Below are positions 55,075 through 64,000 of a DNA stretch of 64,000 nucleotides, one piece after another (the first letter of the stretch is position 1; each line of letters begins with the position of its first letter). The DNA comes from Ipomoea triloba (lineage: Eukaryota > Streptophyta > Magnoliopsida > Solanales > Convolvulaceae), in NCBI RefSeq assembly GCF_003576645.1, contig NC_044916.1:15781793-15845792 (forward strand), in the 5' to 3' direction. Under the pieces are notes generated by a model, which saw only the letters and a program-made list of their open reading frames with translations, ran no database searches and was not told where the DNA came from. The translations under genes were made by a program, and so were the position numbers.

Positions 55075-57542
55075 TGTAACACCCCAATTTTCACATCTTG
55101 GATTTATTACGAAATCCCTAATAATACATTGCGGAAGCTTACATCATATCAACAGAAAACCGGGTGCTACCGCCACACCTAGAGTGAATTCTATCACCTC
55201 TTTGACAAACTCCACTCTAAGTGCACAGGCTAAACTTACAACATTAATAACAATCCCTGTCTACATCAAAGAGTAGACCTCAACCTGTACTTCCCTTCTA
55301 TCCCGAGCTCATCGGCTACAAGGTCCCACACTAAACTGCAACTGATAAGAAACACATTGAAGTGCAGTTAGCGCGCGACGGCTAAGTAAGGAAATCCATT
55401 TGTCACTTAAAAGTAGACAAAGGTTTGAAAACATAGATAATCTAAAAGCTTTATATAAAGTCTTACCGTGATTTGAAAATCTGCCTGTAACGAAACGATT
55501 TATAGATAGTATAATAGCGTATAAACGTTAAATCATATAAAGCTTTTCTCAAATAAGAATGAAGTCATAACTTGCCACTCAAAATAATTTTCATGCCCTT
55601 TTCAGACAAGTTTGCAAAATTTCACATTTCCAGGAATTTCATCATTTGCAAATAGAACCGCAGCTCTAATATTTATAATAATCTGAACCGCAGCTCAGAG
55701 TAACAACAATTTTCATACTGCATATAGAACCGCAGCTCTATAATAATCTGAACCGCAGCCCAGAATAACAATAATTTTCATACTCAAAAATTTTCCACTT
55801 AGTTTCCCCTGAGTAAGCACTTTGAACATTTCTCAATTCTCCTTCTCAAACCTTGGGCAGTGGCATTTCCCTGCCTTCCCGTCGGTCTCCTTATCCCAAC
55901 CTAGGGCCATGGCACTCCAGCCCTCCCATAGGTCCAACCTTATTCCAACCCCGGGCCGTGGCGTTTAAGCCTTCCCGAAGGTCCCCACCTTATTCCATAA
56001 ACTAAGGGTTTGAAAACATTTTTCTTTTTCTTTCCTGGAATCAAATAGTATTTTCAAAATAATTTATTTCATCCAAATATGGTTGTGACATCCCAAAATT
56101 TCGTCACTAGTTTTGTTACAAAAAAAAAAATATTTTTGTCAAAATTGATTTTGACAGTTTCTGTCCAGAAATTACAGTTTTGCGCAGTCCGAAAGATTAA
56201 GCCTGTAAAAATAGTTCCCGAACTCTTTTTCACTTGAACTTTTTATGGTAGAACCCTAACGCATATTACTTGATGTTCATAAAAAGTTTTGGTCACCTAG
56301 GTTCACGAATTTACACAGAAAATTCCATTTTTGCCCTTGGCAGTGTGCTGTCCAGCATTTTTCCTTCTCTAGACCAGTTTTGGGAAAAATTCCGAAAACC
56401 ATACTTATACTACTCCAAAAATTATGAAAGTTTATATGCGGTTTCTAAACTTATAGAACTACATGTATAAAAAAAATTGGACCAAAATAATTTACCGATT
56501 TTTCCCAGAAATTCACGGAAGTTACTGACAGAAATCTGTCCTGATTTCCTTTCTCTATTTCCACAAGTATAAGCTTATATAGACATAAATACAACATATA
56601 CAAGCATATCCAAGCTATGAACTTGTATACGAAAATATTCCCAAAGCTCCAAAAACACCATATTTCAACTAAAATCAATTATCCAAATTCAAGTGACTAA
56701 TTCCAACTTAAGGGAATTCCTTACCTCACAAGTGTGTAATATCACCGTAAAAGTAGTCTTGAACCTTTATCCCCGAGTTTCACCGAAAAACCCTAGGTAG
56801 AATACACCACCATAACAACATATTTAAGAAATCTTTACCTACAATCAAGTTCTAGGGAAGAAATCAAGACTTTTTAACCGACTAAAACCGCAAACTTACC
56901 GAATAGTTGAAGACTTGTGTGGAGATTGGCTATGGAAGCTTGAAGCAAGGAAGAAGAGGATGAAGAAGATGAAAGCTCACACTCTCTCCCTCTCTTGGTA
57001 TTTCAGCCAAGGCAAGACCAAAAGGACAAGGGGAATAAACATGTTTTAGACACTTAGTACTTTGAGGGGAATGTTTGCATGGAAGAATTAAAATAGAATA
57101 AAATAATGGTGTATTTTTAAACTTATCAGTTGGGGTCCAAACAGATAAAGTTTCGGTAGAAAATAATCTGGATAGAATAATTCTCGAAACCAAAAATTTA
57201 TTCCAGACTAACCCTCAAAATTGGGCTAGGTTCGGTACACCGCGAAATTTTAGCGATGTACGATCAAAATAAATTTTCGCTGCTATGGGCTGATTTAATT
57301 GAATAGGAAGTTCAAGAATAATAATATGGTGTCTAATAATCCATTTCCTAGGATAATCGGGTCCGAATACCAGCTCCTAAAATTTTACGGTTCGTGACCG
57401 GCACGAACGATCGCAACTTAATAACAACTATACTTCCTTAAAAAAAATTATTTTGAAGCATCGGTCACTTATCTTATGAATGTCATAGCTTAAAGACATA
57501 TTTTCTGAACCTCAAACTTATCGAAATAGACGAGGGGTTACA
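55075..57542 (-). repeat. Long Tekay-like LTR between unmatched flanks
   Basis: On the minus strand it starts TGTAACCCCTCGTC at 57542 and ends GGGGTGTTACA at 55075, 2468 bp. It has CCGGTCACGAACCG (57388-57401), a donor GAG|GTAAGG (56724), three diverged minisatellite units (55855-55985) and an acceptor region (55336) followed by TTTAGTGTGG instead of ATG, so the small ORF is absent. Flanks CAATC and TTGCG do not match. The left flank is element 3 ORF1, the right flank is element D integrase. Confidence 0.8.
55336..56724 (-). other. Predicted LTR intron, ORF-less family
   Basis: Donor GTGAG|GTAAGG at 56724 and acceptor TTGCAG ending at 55336, with CGCTAAC as branch site. No ATG follows the acceptor here. 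Confidence 0.4.
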
Positions 57543-58907
57543 TTGCGCTACCCCGTGGTGTTTAACCACATGCTTAATATAGGCTCTTGCCAACTTTTCC
57601 ATTGACCATGTTTTGTTCATCGGGATGAATCTCGCTGTCTTGGTCAGTCGATCAACAATGACCCACACTTGATCGTTTCCCGCCTTAGTCCTAGGCAATC
57701 CCCCCACAAAATCCATAGAGATTGAGTCCCATTTCCACTGCGGAATCTCTAATGGTTGCAATAATCCCTTTGGTTTGCTTCTTTCTGCCTTGACCTTTTG
57801 ACAGTTCAAACATCTAGCCACAAATTCAGCTACATCCTTTTTCATGCCCGACCACCAAAAGTTTTGTTTCAAATCCATATACAATTTATCTCCGACAGGA
57901 TGAACTGAATAAGGTGTGTAATGGCCTTCTTTCATTATTTGCTCCATTATCTTCTTACACCCTTTTGGTATTATCCACCTACCCTGGAATCTTATGCTCC
58001 CATCCGGGTGTAGTTCAAATGGCCCATGTTTTCCATCAACCATCTTCTCCTTGATGCACTCCACCCAATTGTCCTCTTCTTGTGCTTGTTTGATTTCATC
58101 AAATAGGGTTGGGGTGGCCGACATGTAATATAATTTCTTTTCTTGTTCCTCTTGACCGCACATTTTCACTTCTAGATTGAGTCCTTGAAACTCCTTACAT
58201 AACTGCTCGGGTAATATCCAAAGAGCATGGTTTGTCTTCCGACTCAAGGCATCAGCTACCTTGTTTGCCTTACCCTCGTGATATTGAATTTCCAAATCAT
58301 AGTCCTTAATCAACTCCAACCATCTCCTTTGTCTTAAATTGAGATCCATCTGGGTGAAGATATACTTTAAACTCTTGTGGTCTATATAAATCTTGCATGA
58401 GACTCCATAGAGATAGTGTCGCCAAATTTTGAGTGCGAATACCACTGCCGCCAGTTCCAAGTCATGTGTCGGGTAGTTAGCTTCATGAGGTTTTAATTGT
58501 CGAGAAGCATACGATATTACCCTTCCATCTTGCATGAGGACACATCCTAGTCCTTTGTGAGACGCATCAGTGTACAACTCATAACCTTCCGTTCCAACAG
58601 GTAGAGTTAACACTGGAGCGGTGGTCAATCTCTTCTTAAGCTCCTGAAATGCCTGCTCGCATTCTCCGTTCCAACTATACTTGGTCGTCTTTTTGAGCAA
58701 GTTCGTCAGTGGTCTTGCTATCTTTGAGAAATCCTGAACAAACCTTCGGTAATAACCCGCCAAACCTAAGAAACTGCAGATTTCCGTAACTGATTTGGGC
58801 ACTTCCCATTCAATTACAGCTCGTATCTTGGCTGGATCCACCCTTATTCCTTCCTTGGTGATTAAAAGTGACCAAGAAATGCGACTTCTCTTTTCCAAAA
58901 TTCGCAT
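57543..58907 (-). pseudogene. Element D RT end, RNase H and integrase
   Basis: The frame from 58862 gives [20 protein letters not shown] and [13 protein letters not shown] (RT thumb), then RNase H with [28 protein letters not shown] and KVADALSR. Integrase follows: H-H-C-C zinc finger (HYTPYSVHP ... CLNCQK) and [15 protein letters not shown] with the first Asp, VIVDRLTK with the second. The third catalytic residue (Glu) and C-terminus are missing because the frame runs into an LTR at HHGVAQ. The frame is shifted relative to the upstream RT at about 58870-58900. Confidence 0.85.
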
Positions 58908-60034
58908 TTTGAAAGCTTTGCGAAAAGTTTCTTCTCCCTTAGTGTCTGTAACACTGTCCTAAGATGTTCCTCGTGTTCCTCCGGTGTTTTAGAGTAGACC
59001 AAGATGTCATCTATGCAAGCGACGACGAATTTATCCAGGTATGGAAGGAAAATCCGGTTCATCAAGTCCATAAAGGTTCTTGGGGCGTTAGTCACTTGGT
59101 GATACCCTGACCGTAGGTCAATCTTCGAGAATACACCCGCTCCATTCAATTGATCAAATAGGTCATTGATCCTGGGCAACGGGTACTTATTCTTTACTGT
59201 GACTCGATTGAGTTCCCTATAGTCAATGCACAATCTAAGACTCCCATCCTTCTTCTTCACGAACAACACTGGTGCGCCCCAAGGCGATACGCTTGGTCTA
59301 ATAAATCCCTTTTCCAACAGCTCTGCCAATTGTGCCTTCAGCTCCTCCATCTCTTTGGGTGCCATCCGATAAGGCGCTTTTGAGATAGGTGAGGTTCCTG
59401 GTACAAGATCGATAGTGAATTCCACTTCCCTTTCTGGTGGCATCTCAGTGAGATCGTCGGGGAATACGTCAGGAAATTCGCATACAGTTGGAATTCGGTC
59501 CATCTCGAGTTCTTCTACTTCGGCGTCTTCCACCAAGCAGAGATACGCTTCGCATCCCTGGCGAACGTACTTCTTTAATTTCTGCATCGTCAACAACTTT
59601 GATTTGGGTTGCTTGTCAATTCCCCGGTAGGATATTCTCCTTCCCTTTTGTCCTTGCAAGACAATTTTTCGCTCATTAGACACGATCCGAGCTTTGTACT
59701 TATCCAACCAGTCCATCCCGAGTACTACATCGATGCCTTCAAGTTCAAAACGAATCAGGTTTCCGGGGCAGTTAAACCCCGCTATTTCTATAGCAACGTT
59801 GTCATAACCATCCTTACAGGATACTACTACTCCCGAAGCCATTGTGACATTTAAATCTAACTTAGTAGTAGGCCTTAACTTTAGTTTATCAGCGAACGCA
59901 GAGGATATAAATGAGTTGGTAGCCCCTGTATCAAATAGGACTAATCCGAGTACTGAGTTTATGGGGAATGTACCAGATACGGCGTCGCTAGCCTGAGCCT
60001 GAGCGCTATTGACGACGTAAATCCTGCCTTGTTT
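58862..60034 (-). pseudogene. Element D protease and reverse transcriptase
   Basis: After the gag stop the same frame encodes [14 protein letters not shown] and the protease [14 protein letters not shown] (active-site DTGA intact), then [21 protein letters not shown] has [34 protein letters not shown] and [14 protein letters not shown] with the first Asp. About 30 residues expected between SGYHQ and [12 protein letters not shown] are deleted (near 59095). [14 protein letters not shown] holds the catalytic Asp pair. Ends at a frame break after REVAFLGH. Confidence 0.85.
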
Positions 60035-61135
60035 CTATCCGCTGCTTTCTCCCTTCACTTGCTTTCCTTTGTGGTTGGAACCAAACGTGGCATTCGCTGG
60101 TCTTCCCAGATTCACAAACTGGGAGTTGGTCCTCTTGTCTTCTGCTCCTGCGGGCTTTTGGCCGGCATTCCCATTGAATCTCCTTCCTTGATTCACATTC
60201 TGCAGAGGTTTTTGGGGACTGTCTTCCTGACTTCGGAACTGAAAAGATTTGTGCCCCAGGAGACCACACTTGTAACATCTAAACTTCATCCCTTGACAGT
60301 TTTCTCCGGGATGATTCCTCCCACATCTTGGGCAAGCAGGACGGTTCCCCAGATTGACTCCTTCTCTTCCTCGTACTGGGTTGAAGCTGCCTTGGTTGGC
60401 CTTCTTGTTTCCTGCCGGAAACTTCCGAGACTTGCCATCAGCTTTCCTCTTGCTTCGGCCGTAGACTTCCTGTTGGTCTAGGTATACTTGATAATGATCT
60501 GAGGCTCTATCATACGCCTCTTTCAAGGTAGAGCACATGAATGGTGCGATCATTCCCCTTATGCTCCAGTCCAACCCCCGAACGAATCTCCTTGCCTTAC
60601 TTGCCTCATCCGGTACGATCTCTTGAGCAAAACGCATCAGCTCAACGTATTGGTCATAATATTCCTGGATAGTTGCTCCCTTCTGCTTTAGTCGTAGGAA
60701 CTCCTCGCATTTAATCCCCTTAATACGCTCTGTGTAGAATTCTTCCCTTAATTCCACCTTGAATTCTTCCCAACCAAACGCTGGGTCTTGCAAGAGATTA
60801 GGTCCGACTGTTGCCCACCAGTTGTCTGCGGTTTTCGTCAGGTAATAGACTGTAGAAGATACTCGTTGATTCGCAGGGCAATTCACTGCGTTGAGCAACT
60901 TGTCGAACGTTCGGATCCACTCCTCCAAAATCACTAGATCTTTTTCACCTGCGTAGTACGGCGGTTGTCGGTTGGCGATTGCCTTAGCAAAATCCACCCG
61001 TGGCTGTCCCTGGTTTTGGTTTCGACCTTGCTGAGCTAGCATAAACTCAGCCATCCTCTCCATTGCCTGAGCCATACGATCTATTGCAGAGGTATTATCG
61101 TTGTCACCCGCAGGTGCATTTCGTCTCGGCGGCAT
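60035..61135 (-). CDS. Element D Gag
   Basis: A 366-codon frame starting MPPRRNAPAG with a coiled N-terminus (MAQAMERMAEFMLAQQ), retrotransposon gag domain (VILEEWIRTFDKLLNAV, YYLTKTADNWW, EEFLRLKQKG, KARRFVRGLDW) and two knuckles: CPRCGRNHPGENC intact, and CYKCGLLGHKSFQF whose last Cys is Phe. It aligns along its length with the element A gag. It stops at TAG (60035-60037); the next in-frame codons lead straight into protease, so the stop is probably a mutation in a gag-pol fusion; readthrough is possible but unsupported. Confidence 0.85.
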   Translation of the reverse strand: MPPRRNAPAGDNDNTSAIDRMAQAMERMAEFMLAQQGRNQNQGQPRVDFAKAIANRQPPYYAGEKDLVILEEWIRTFDKLLNAVNCPANQRVSSTVYYLTKTADNWWATVGPNLLQDPAFGWEEFKVELREEFYTERIKGIKCEEFLRLKQKGATIQEYYDQYVELMRFAQEIVPDEASKARRFVRGLDWSIRGMIAPFMCSTLKEAYDRASDHYQVYLDQQEVYGRSKRKADGKSRKFPAGNKKANQGSFNPVRGREGVNLGNRPACPRCGRNHPGENCQGMKFRCYKCGLLGHKSFQFRSQEDSPQKPLQNVNQGRRFNGNAGQKPAGAEDKRTNSQFVNLGRPANATFGSNHKGKQVKGESSG

Positions 61136-61601
61136 ATTTGCTGAACGATAATTCCAAGTTAGTACTTGAGGTATAGAAATCCTTACGGAATTAGTTAGTT
61201 AGGTAGTTAGTATAGCACCTACTCAAGTCCTATACAGTCCTTCCTAACATTCACCCTTTTCACACCCTCTAAGCAAGGGTTTCAAACGTAGCATAATGAT
61301 AATCAACACATTACGCTAGCAAGCTCACTTACAAAAGCTTAAGCAACCACATGCAGGGAAACACAAATATTGACCATATTATTTAACGACCAGAACCGTG
61401 AGATTCTGTAGAGTAAAAGTGGAATACCCCCTTCTTATGCCACCCGGCCTCCATTCCAGCTCTGCTCCGAACTTGTACTCGTCAAACTGTAAAAATAACT
61501 TAGATTGGTCTTAACGAACCTAAGTTGACTTCGAAACTTGATTAACTCGAAACTAGAGCTGACTCGAAAAAGTTTGACTTAGGATTCTGACTCGAAACAG
61601 G

Positions 61602-61613
61602 GCTATGATACCA
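61602..61613 (-). other. Primer-binding site of element D
   Basis: Minus strand TGGTATCATAGC, one mismatch to the initiator-Met type TGGTATCAGAGC, just after the LTR end. Confidence 0.8.
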
Positions 61614-61950
61614 ACTTGTAACACCCGTACTTGGCTGAACCGAACAGCCGGAGTGGTTACCGCCACACCTAGACTAAACCCAATCACATATAGATAGGAT
61701 TCATTCTAGATGCACAGGCTAAAGATAAGGAAACTGTACTACATCATCATGACCATCATAACTTGATATATATTTTCATAACATCAACAAAAGAGTGGCT
61801 AAGCTAGCTACTAACATGTACCAAAGTTTAGTTACAGCCCACCAAGAGAGTTTGAGCTAGACCCGACCTAACTAGCCATCTTAGCACTAGCATGGCTACA
61901 AAAGATATATACACAAAAGGTCAGACTTGACTTCCCACCCTAGGCACTAC

Positions 61951-62421
61951 CTAGTCTAACGAGTGGTACACCGGGCCAGTATAGGTGCCCCAAATGAGGT
62001 GCCACTCACCCTCGAACAATGTGATGTGGTCTAGAAAGTTGCAAGTATTGATATACATCATCCACTCCTCATGATACTCCGTGGGACTCGGGTCCCACGG
62101 GTAGGGATAGCGAACGACAAACTCGAGGGGATCACTCCCGGGTAAAACCTTTATGGGATAAAACCCATAGCTAGCCTGGATGACGTCCAGAGGACACAAT
62201 GGGTCAACAGGGCCAGGTGACCAAACCGGTACCGCTAGTGAGACAGAAGTGGGAACAGGGTCGGAAGTACAAGTCAGCACTGGAGGGTCTGGAGCATAGC
62301 CGGGGGCGAACGGGTCATCATCAGACAGATACTGTACGTAGTCATCGTAATCTAAGACGGGGAACTCAAACTCCGATGGATCGGAGTCCGCGGGGCTGCA
62401 TGAGCCCACACTAGATTCCAT
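61951..62421 (-). CDS. LTR-embedded small ORF, 156 codons, second copy
   Basis: Same length and frame as 49302-49772, with YGFYPIKVLPGSDPLEFVV (Glu to Lys change), PYPWDPSPTEYHEEW and FEGEWHLIWG. ATG follows a predicted acceptor TTAG (62422-62423), where the sister copy has CAG. It sits in the LTR of a partly intact element, upstream of gag on the transcript. Function unknown. Confidence 0.6.
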   Translation of the reverse strand: MESSVGSCSPADSDPSEFEFPVLDYDDYVQYLSDDDPFAPGYAPDPPVLTCTSDPVPTSVSLAVPVWSPGPVDPLCPLDVIQASYGFYPIKVLPGSDPLEFVVRYPYPWDPSPTEYHEEWMMYINTCNFLDHITLFEGEWHLIWGTYTGPVYHSLD

Positions 62422-62815
62422 CTAACAAAGGACACAACGAAGTGTAGTTAGCACGACGGCTAAGTAAGGAAATCCATTGTCACTCAAAAGTAAACAAATG
62501 TTTCAAAAACAAACATAATACTCAGAAAACTGTAAACTTTACCCATAAGTTGCAATCTACCTGCAATCAGATTATCAACAAAAGAAAGTATAGCATAGTA
62601 TATGAGTGATATCAGCATATAATACTTTCATTTCCGAGAATTCCATCATTTAATTCAAAATAGTGAGTTCCACAACACACACACTTACTGTTTAGAACTC
62701 ATGACATTTTATTTTGCGACCTAGTTACGGAGTAACTAGATTTTCATAGTTACTAAAATTTACTTAGTTTCCCCCTGGATATGTGTAAGGCATACTTGGA
62801 ATATTTTCAAGAACC

Positions 62816-63260
62816 TCGGGCCGCGGCACTCATGCCTCCCGTGAGGTCAAACATCTCAATAACTTCCGGGCTACGGCTCACAAGCCTCCCGTAAAGTCAA
62901 ACATCTCAATAACTTCCGGGCCACGGCTCACAAGCCTCCTGCAAAGTCAAACATCTTAATAACTTCCAGGCCACGGCTCACAAGCCTCCCGTAACGTCAA
63001 CATCTCAATAACTTCCGGGCCACGACTCACAAGCCTCCCGTAAAGTCAACATTTCAATAACTTCCGGGCCACGGCTCAAAAGCCTCCCGTAAAGTCAAAA
63101 TCTCAATAACTTCCGGGCCACCGCTCACAAGCCTCCCGTAAAGTCAAACATCTTAATAACTTCCGGGCCATGGCTCACAAGCCTCCCGTAAAGTCAACAC
63201 CTCAATAACTTCCGGGCCACGGCTCACAAGCCTCCCGTGAAGTCAAACATCTCGACAACA
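62816..63260 (-). repeat. Nine-unit minisatellite in element D LTR
   Basis: Same unit and number as at 51966-52425, with separate point changes. Confidence 0.9.
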
Positions 63261-64000
63261 TTATCCAGAAACTAAGGTTTTCAAAACATTCTTTTCTTTC
63301 CTTGAGTTTAATTAGTATTAACACATGATGTCCCAAAACAATTATTCTTATCCAAATATGTTTCCAAAAATGCACATTTTTGTCAATGACTTTTCACCAT
63401 GAAATTCCAAGTGACAAGGGTTACACTTGTTTCTTAAAAACACAATTTTCTCCAAATTAATGAACGTAACTTACAAAATAATATTTGAACTTTCAAAAAA
63501 AAAGAGAATTGACTCGGTTGCCCGTAGGCCTTCCAAACATCTTCACATTCAGGAGCAAAAACATCGGAAGAAGGTTCGGTCGAAAACGGAACCGCGTCAC
63601 GCAGACTCGCGGATGTCCGCAGCGTCGGACGCACGGCGGACGCGTGCGTCCGGGCCGCGTCCGCTCGTTCGGCAGTGACGCCAAAATTCTAGGCACCGAT
63701 GGACGCGTCCGGCCTTTCGGCCGTGATGCCGAAACTCTGGGCGCCGATGGACGCGCGGTCGACGCGCGTCCAAGGCCGCGTCCATCCGATTCTGCCAACT
63801 TCGGGCAGCAAAAACTGGGTTGTAACGCCCCGATTTTCCACTATTTTCACAAGTATAAGCCTATATGAACATAAACACAACATATACATGCATAAATTAA
63901 CTATGAACATGCATACAAAATTACCAAACATTAAAGTGTAATTTCTTTGAGCCAACTTGTAGATCCATAACTTAGCACATAACTTTCACATAAAATTCCT

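Larger units (their letters stand above)
57543..64000 (-). mobile_element. Element D: decayed Tekay/Del-like Ty3/gypsy element
   Basis: Minus-strand order: 5' LTR (64000-61617, cut by the window), primer site, gag, protease, RT, RNase H, integrase (broken at 57543). RT, RNase H and integrase motifs are of the Tekay/Del chromovirus type. The integrase end and any chromodomain are lost where the 55075-57542 LTR begins. A stop after gag, a frameshift in RT and an internal RT deletion inactivate it. Confidence 0.85.
61617..64000 (-). repeat. 5' LTR of element D (partial)
   Basis: Minus-strand LTR ending GGGTGTTACA at 61617; its start lies beyond the window. Nearly identical to the corresponding part of 48968-53180 but without the copia insertion. 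Contains the nine-unit minisatellite (62816-63260) and the GGACGCG block (63595-63790). Confidence 0.9.

Noticed and set aside
63485..63955. Several overlapping frames in the GGACGCG block
   Set aside because: Same artefact as at 52735; CpG-rich repeats lack stop codons.

Overview
This window is repeat-dominated nuclear DNA from a flowering plant, probably a eudicot. The evidence is Ty3/gypsy LTR elements primed by initiator-Met and Asp tRNAs, plant-type LINEs, Ty1/copia solo LTRs, a CACTA-like end and one fragment resembling a plant HIPP metal-binding gene. I see no intact host gene, rRNA, tRNA or CRISPR. Two single-N positions (1120 and 27825) mark unsequenced joins. The species cannot be named from the sequence.

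Layout. 1-6004: a non-autonomous Athila-like element (element 1). 6005-8561: gene fragments, then featureless AT-rich DNA. 8562-11965: a decayed LINE on the minus strand. 12085-19743: small repeats, a possible Helitron-like insert, a copia RNase H scrap, a three-copy diverged repeat array with microsatellites, and a CACTA-like end. 19744-31385: pieces of Tekay/Del-like gypsy elements, namely a complete 5' LTR with PBS, gag-protease and a truncated RT, then several LTR pieces including a 657-bp inverted repeat around the N at 27825. 31386-36201: a plus-strand LINE split by a copia solo LTR. 36202-40575: a second non-autonomous Athila-like element (element 2), followed by two further LTR fragments. 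43932-55074 (minus strand): a third (element 3), carrying an Athila ORF1-like gene, interrupted by a 5.1-kb Tekay-like solo LTR that itself holds a copia solo LTR. 55075-57542: another LTR. 57543-64000 (minus strand): a decayed Tekay-like element with gag, pol and 5' LTR.

Most interesting signals. (1) The long Tekay-like LTRs carry a small ORF (134-156 codons) whose ATG follows directly on a predicted 3' splice site, downstream of a conserved GAG|GTAAG donor in the same LTR. Between two LTR families its C-terminal half differs almost only at synonymous sites (about 19 synonymous to 3 replacement codons in 31 I aligned), so it looks like a constrained LTR-encoded protein. I do not recognise it. 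(2) The three non-autonomous Athila-like elements share a pair of small hairpins just after their ORF, with changed stems and conserved loops, plus further conserved hairpins and palindromic repeats. (3) Five Athila-like LTR families each place their own CpG palindrome built on ACGCG (the CAMTA-type CGCG box) about 30-60 bp upstream of a TATA-like box. (4) The Tekay-like LTRs hold a roughly 50-bp minisatellite in which each unit is a small hairpin kept by paired changes.

How the parts relate: elements 1-3 encode no reverse transcriptase or integrase, so they would depend on an autonomous partner in trans. Their shared structured 3' regions are the natural candidates for recognition. The Tekay-like copies are all damaged (deletions, stops, frameshifts) and many junctions look like products of LTR-LTR recombination.
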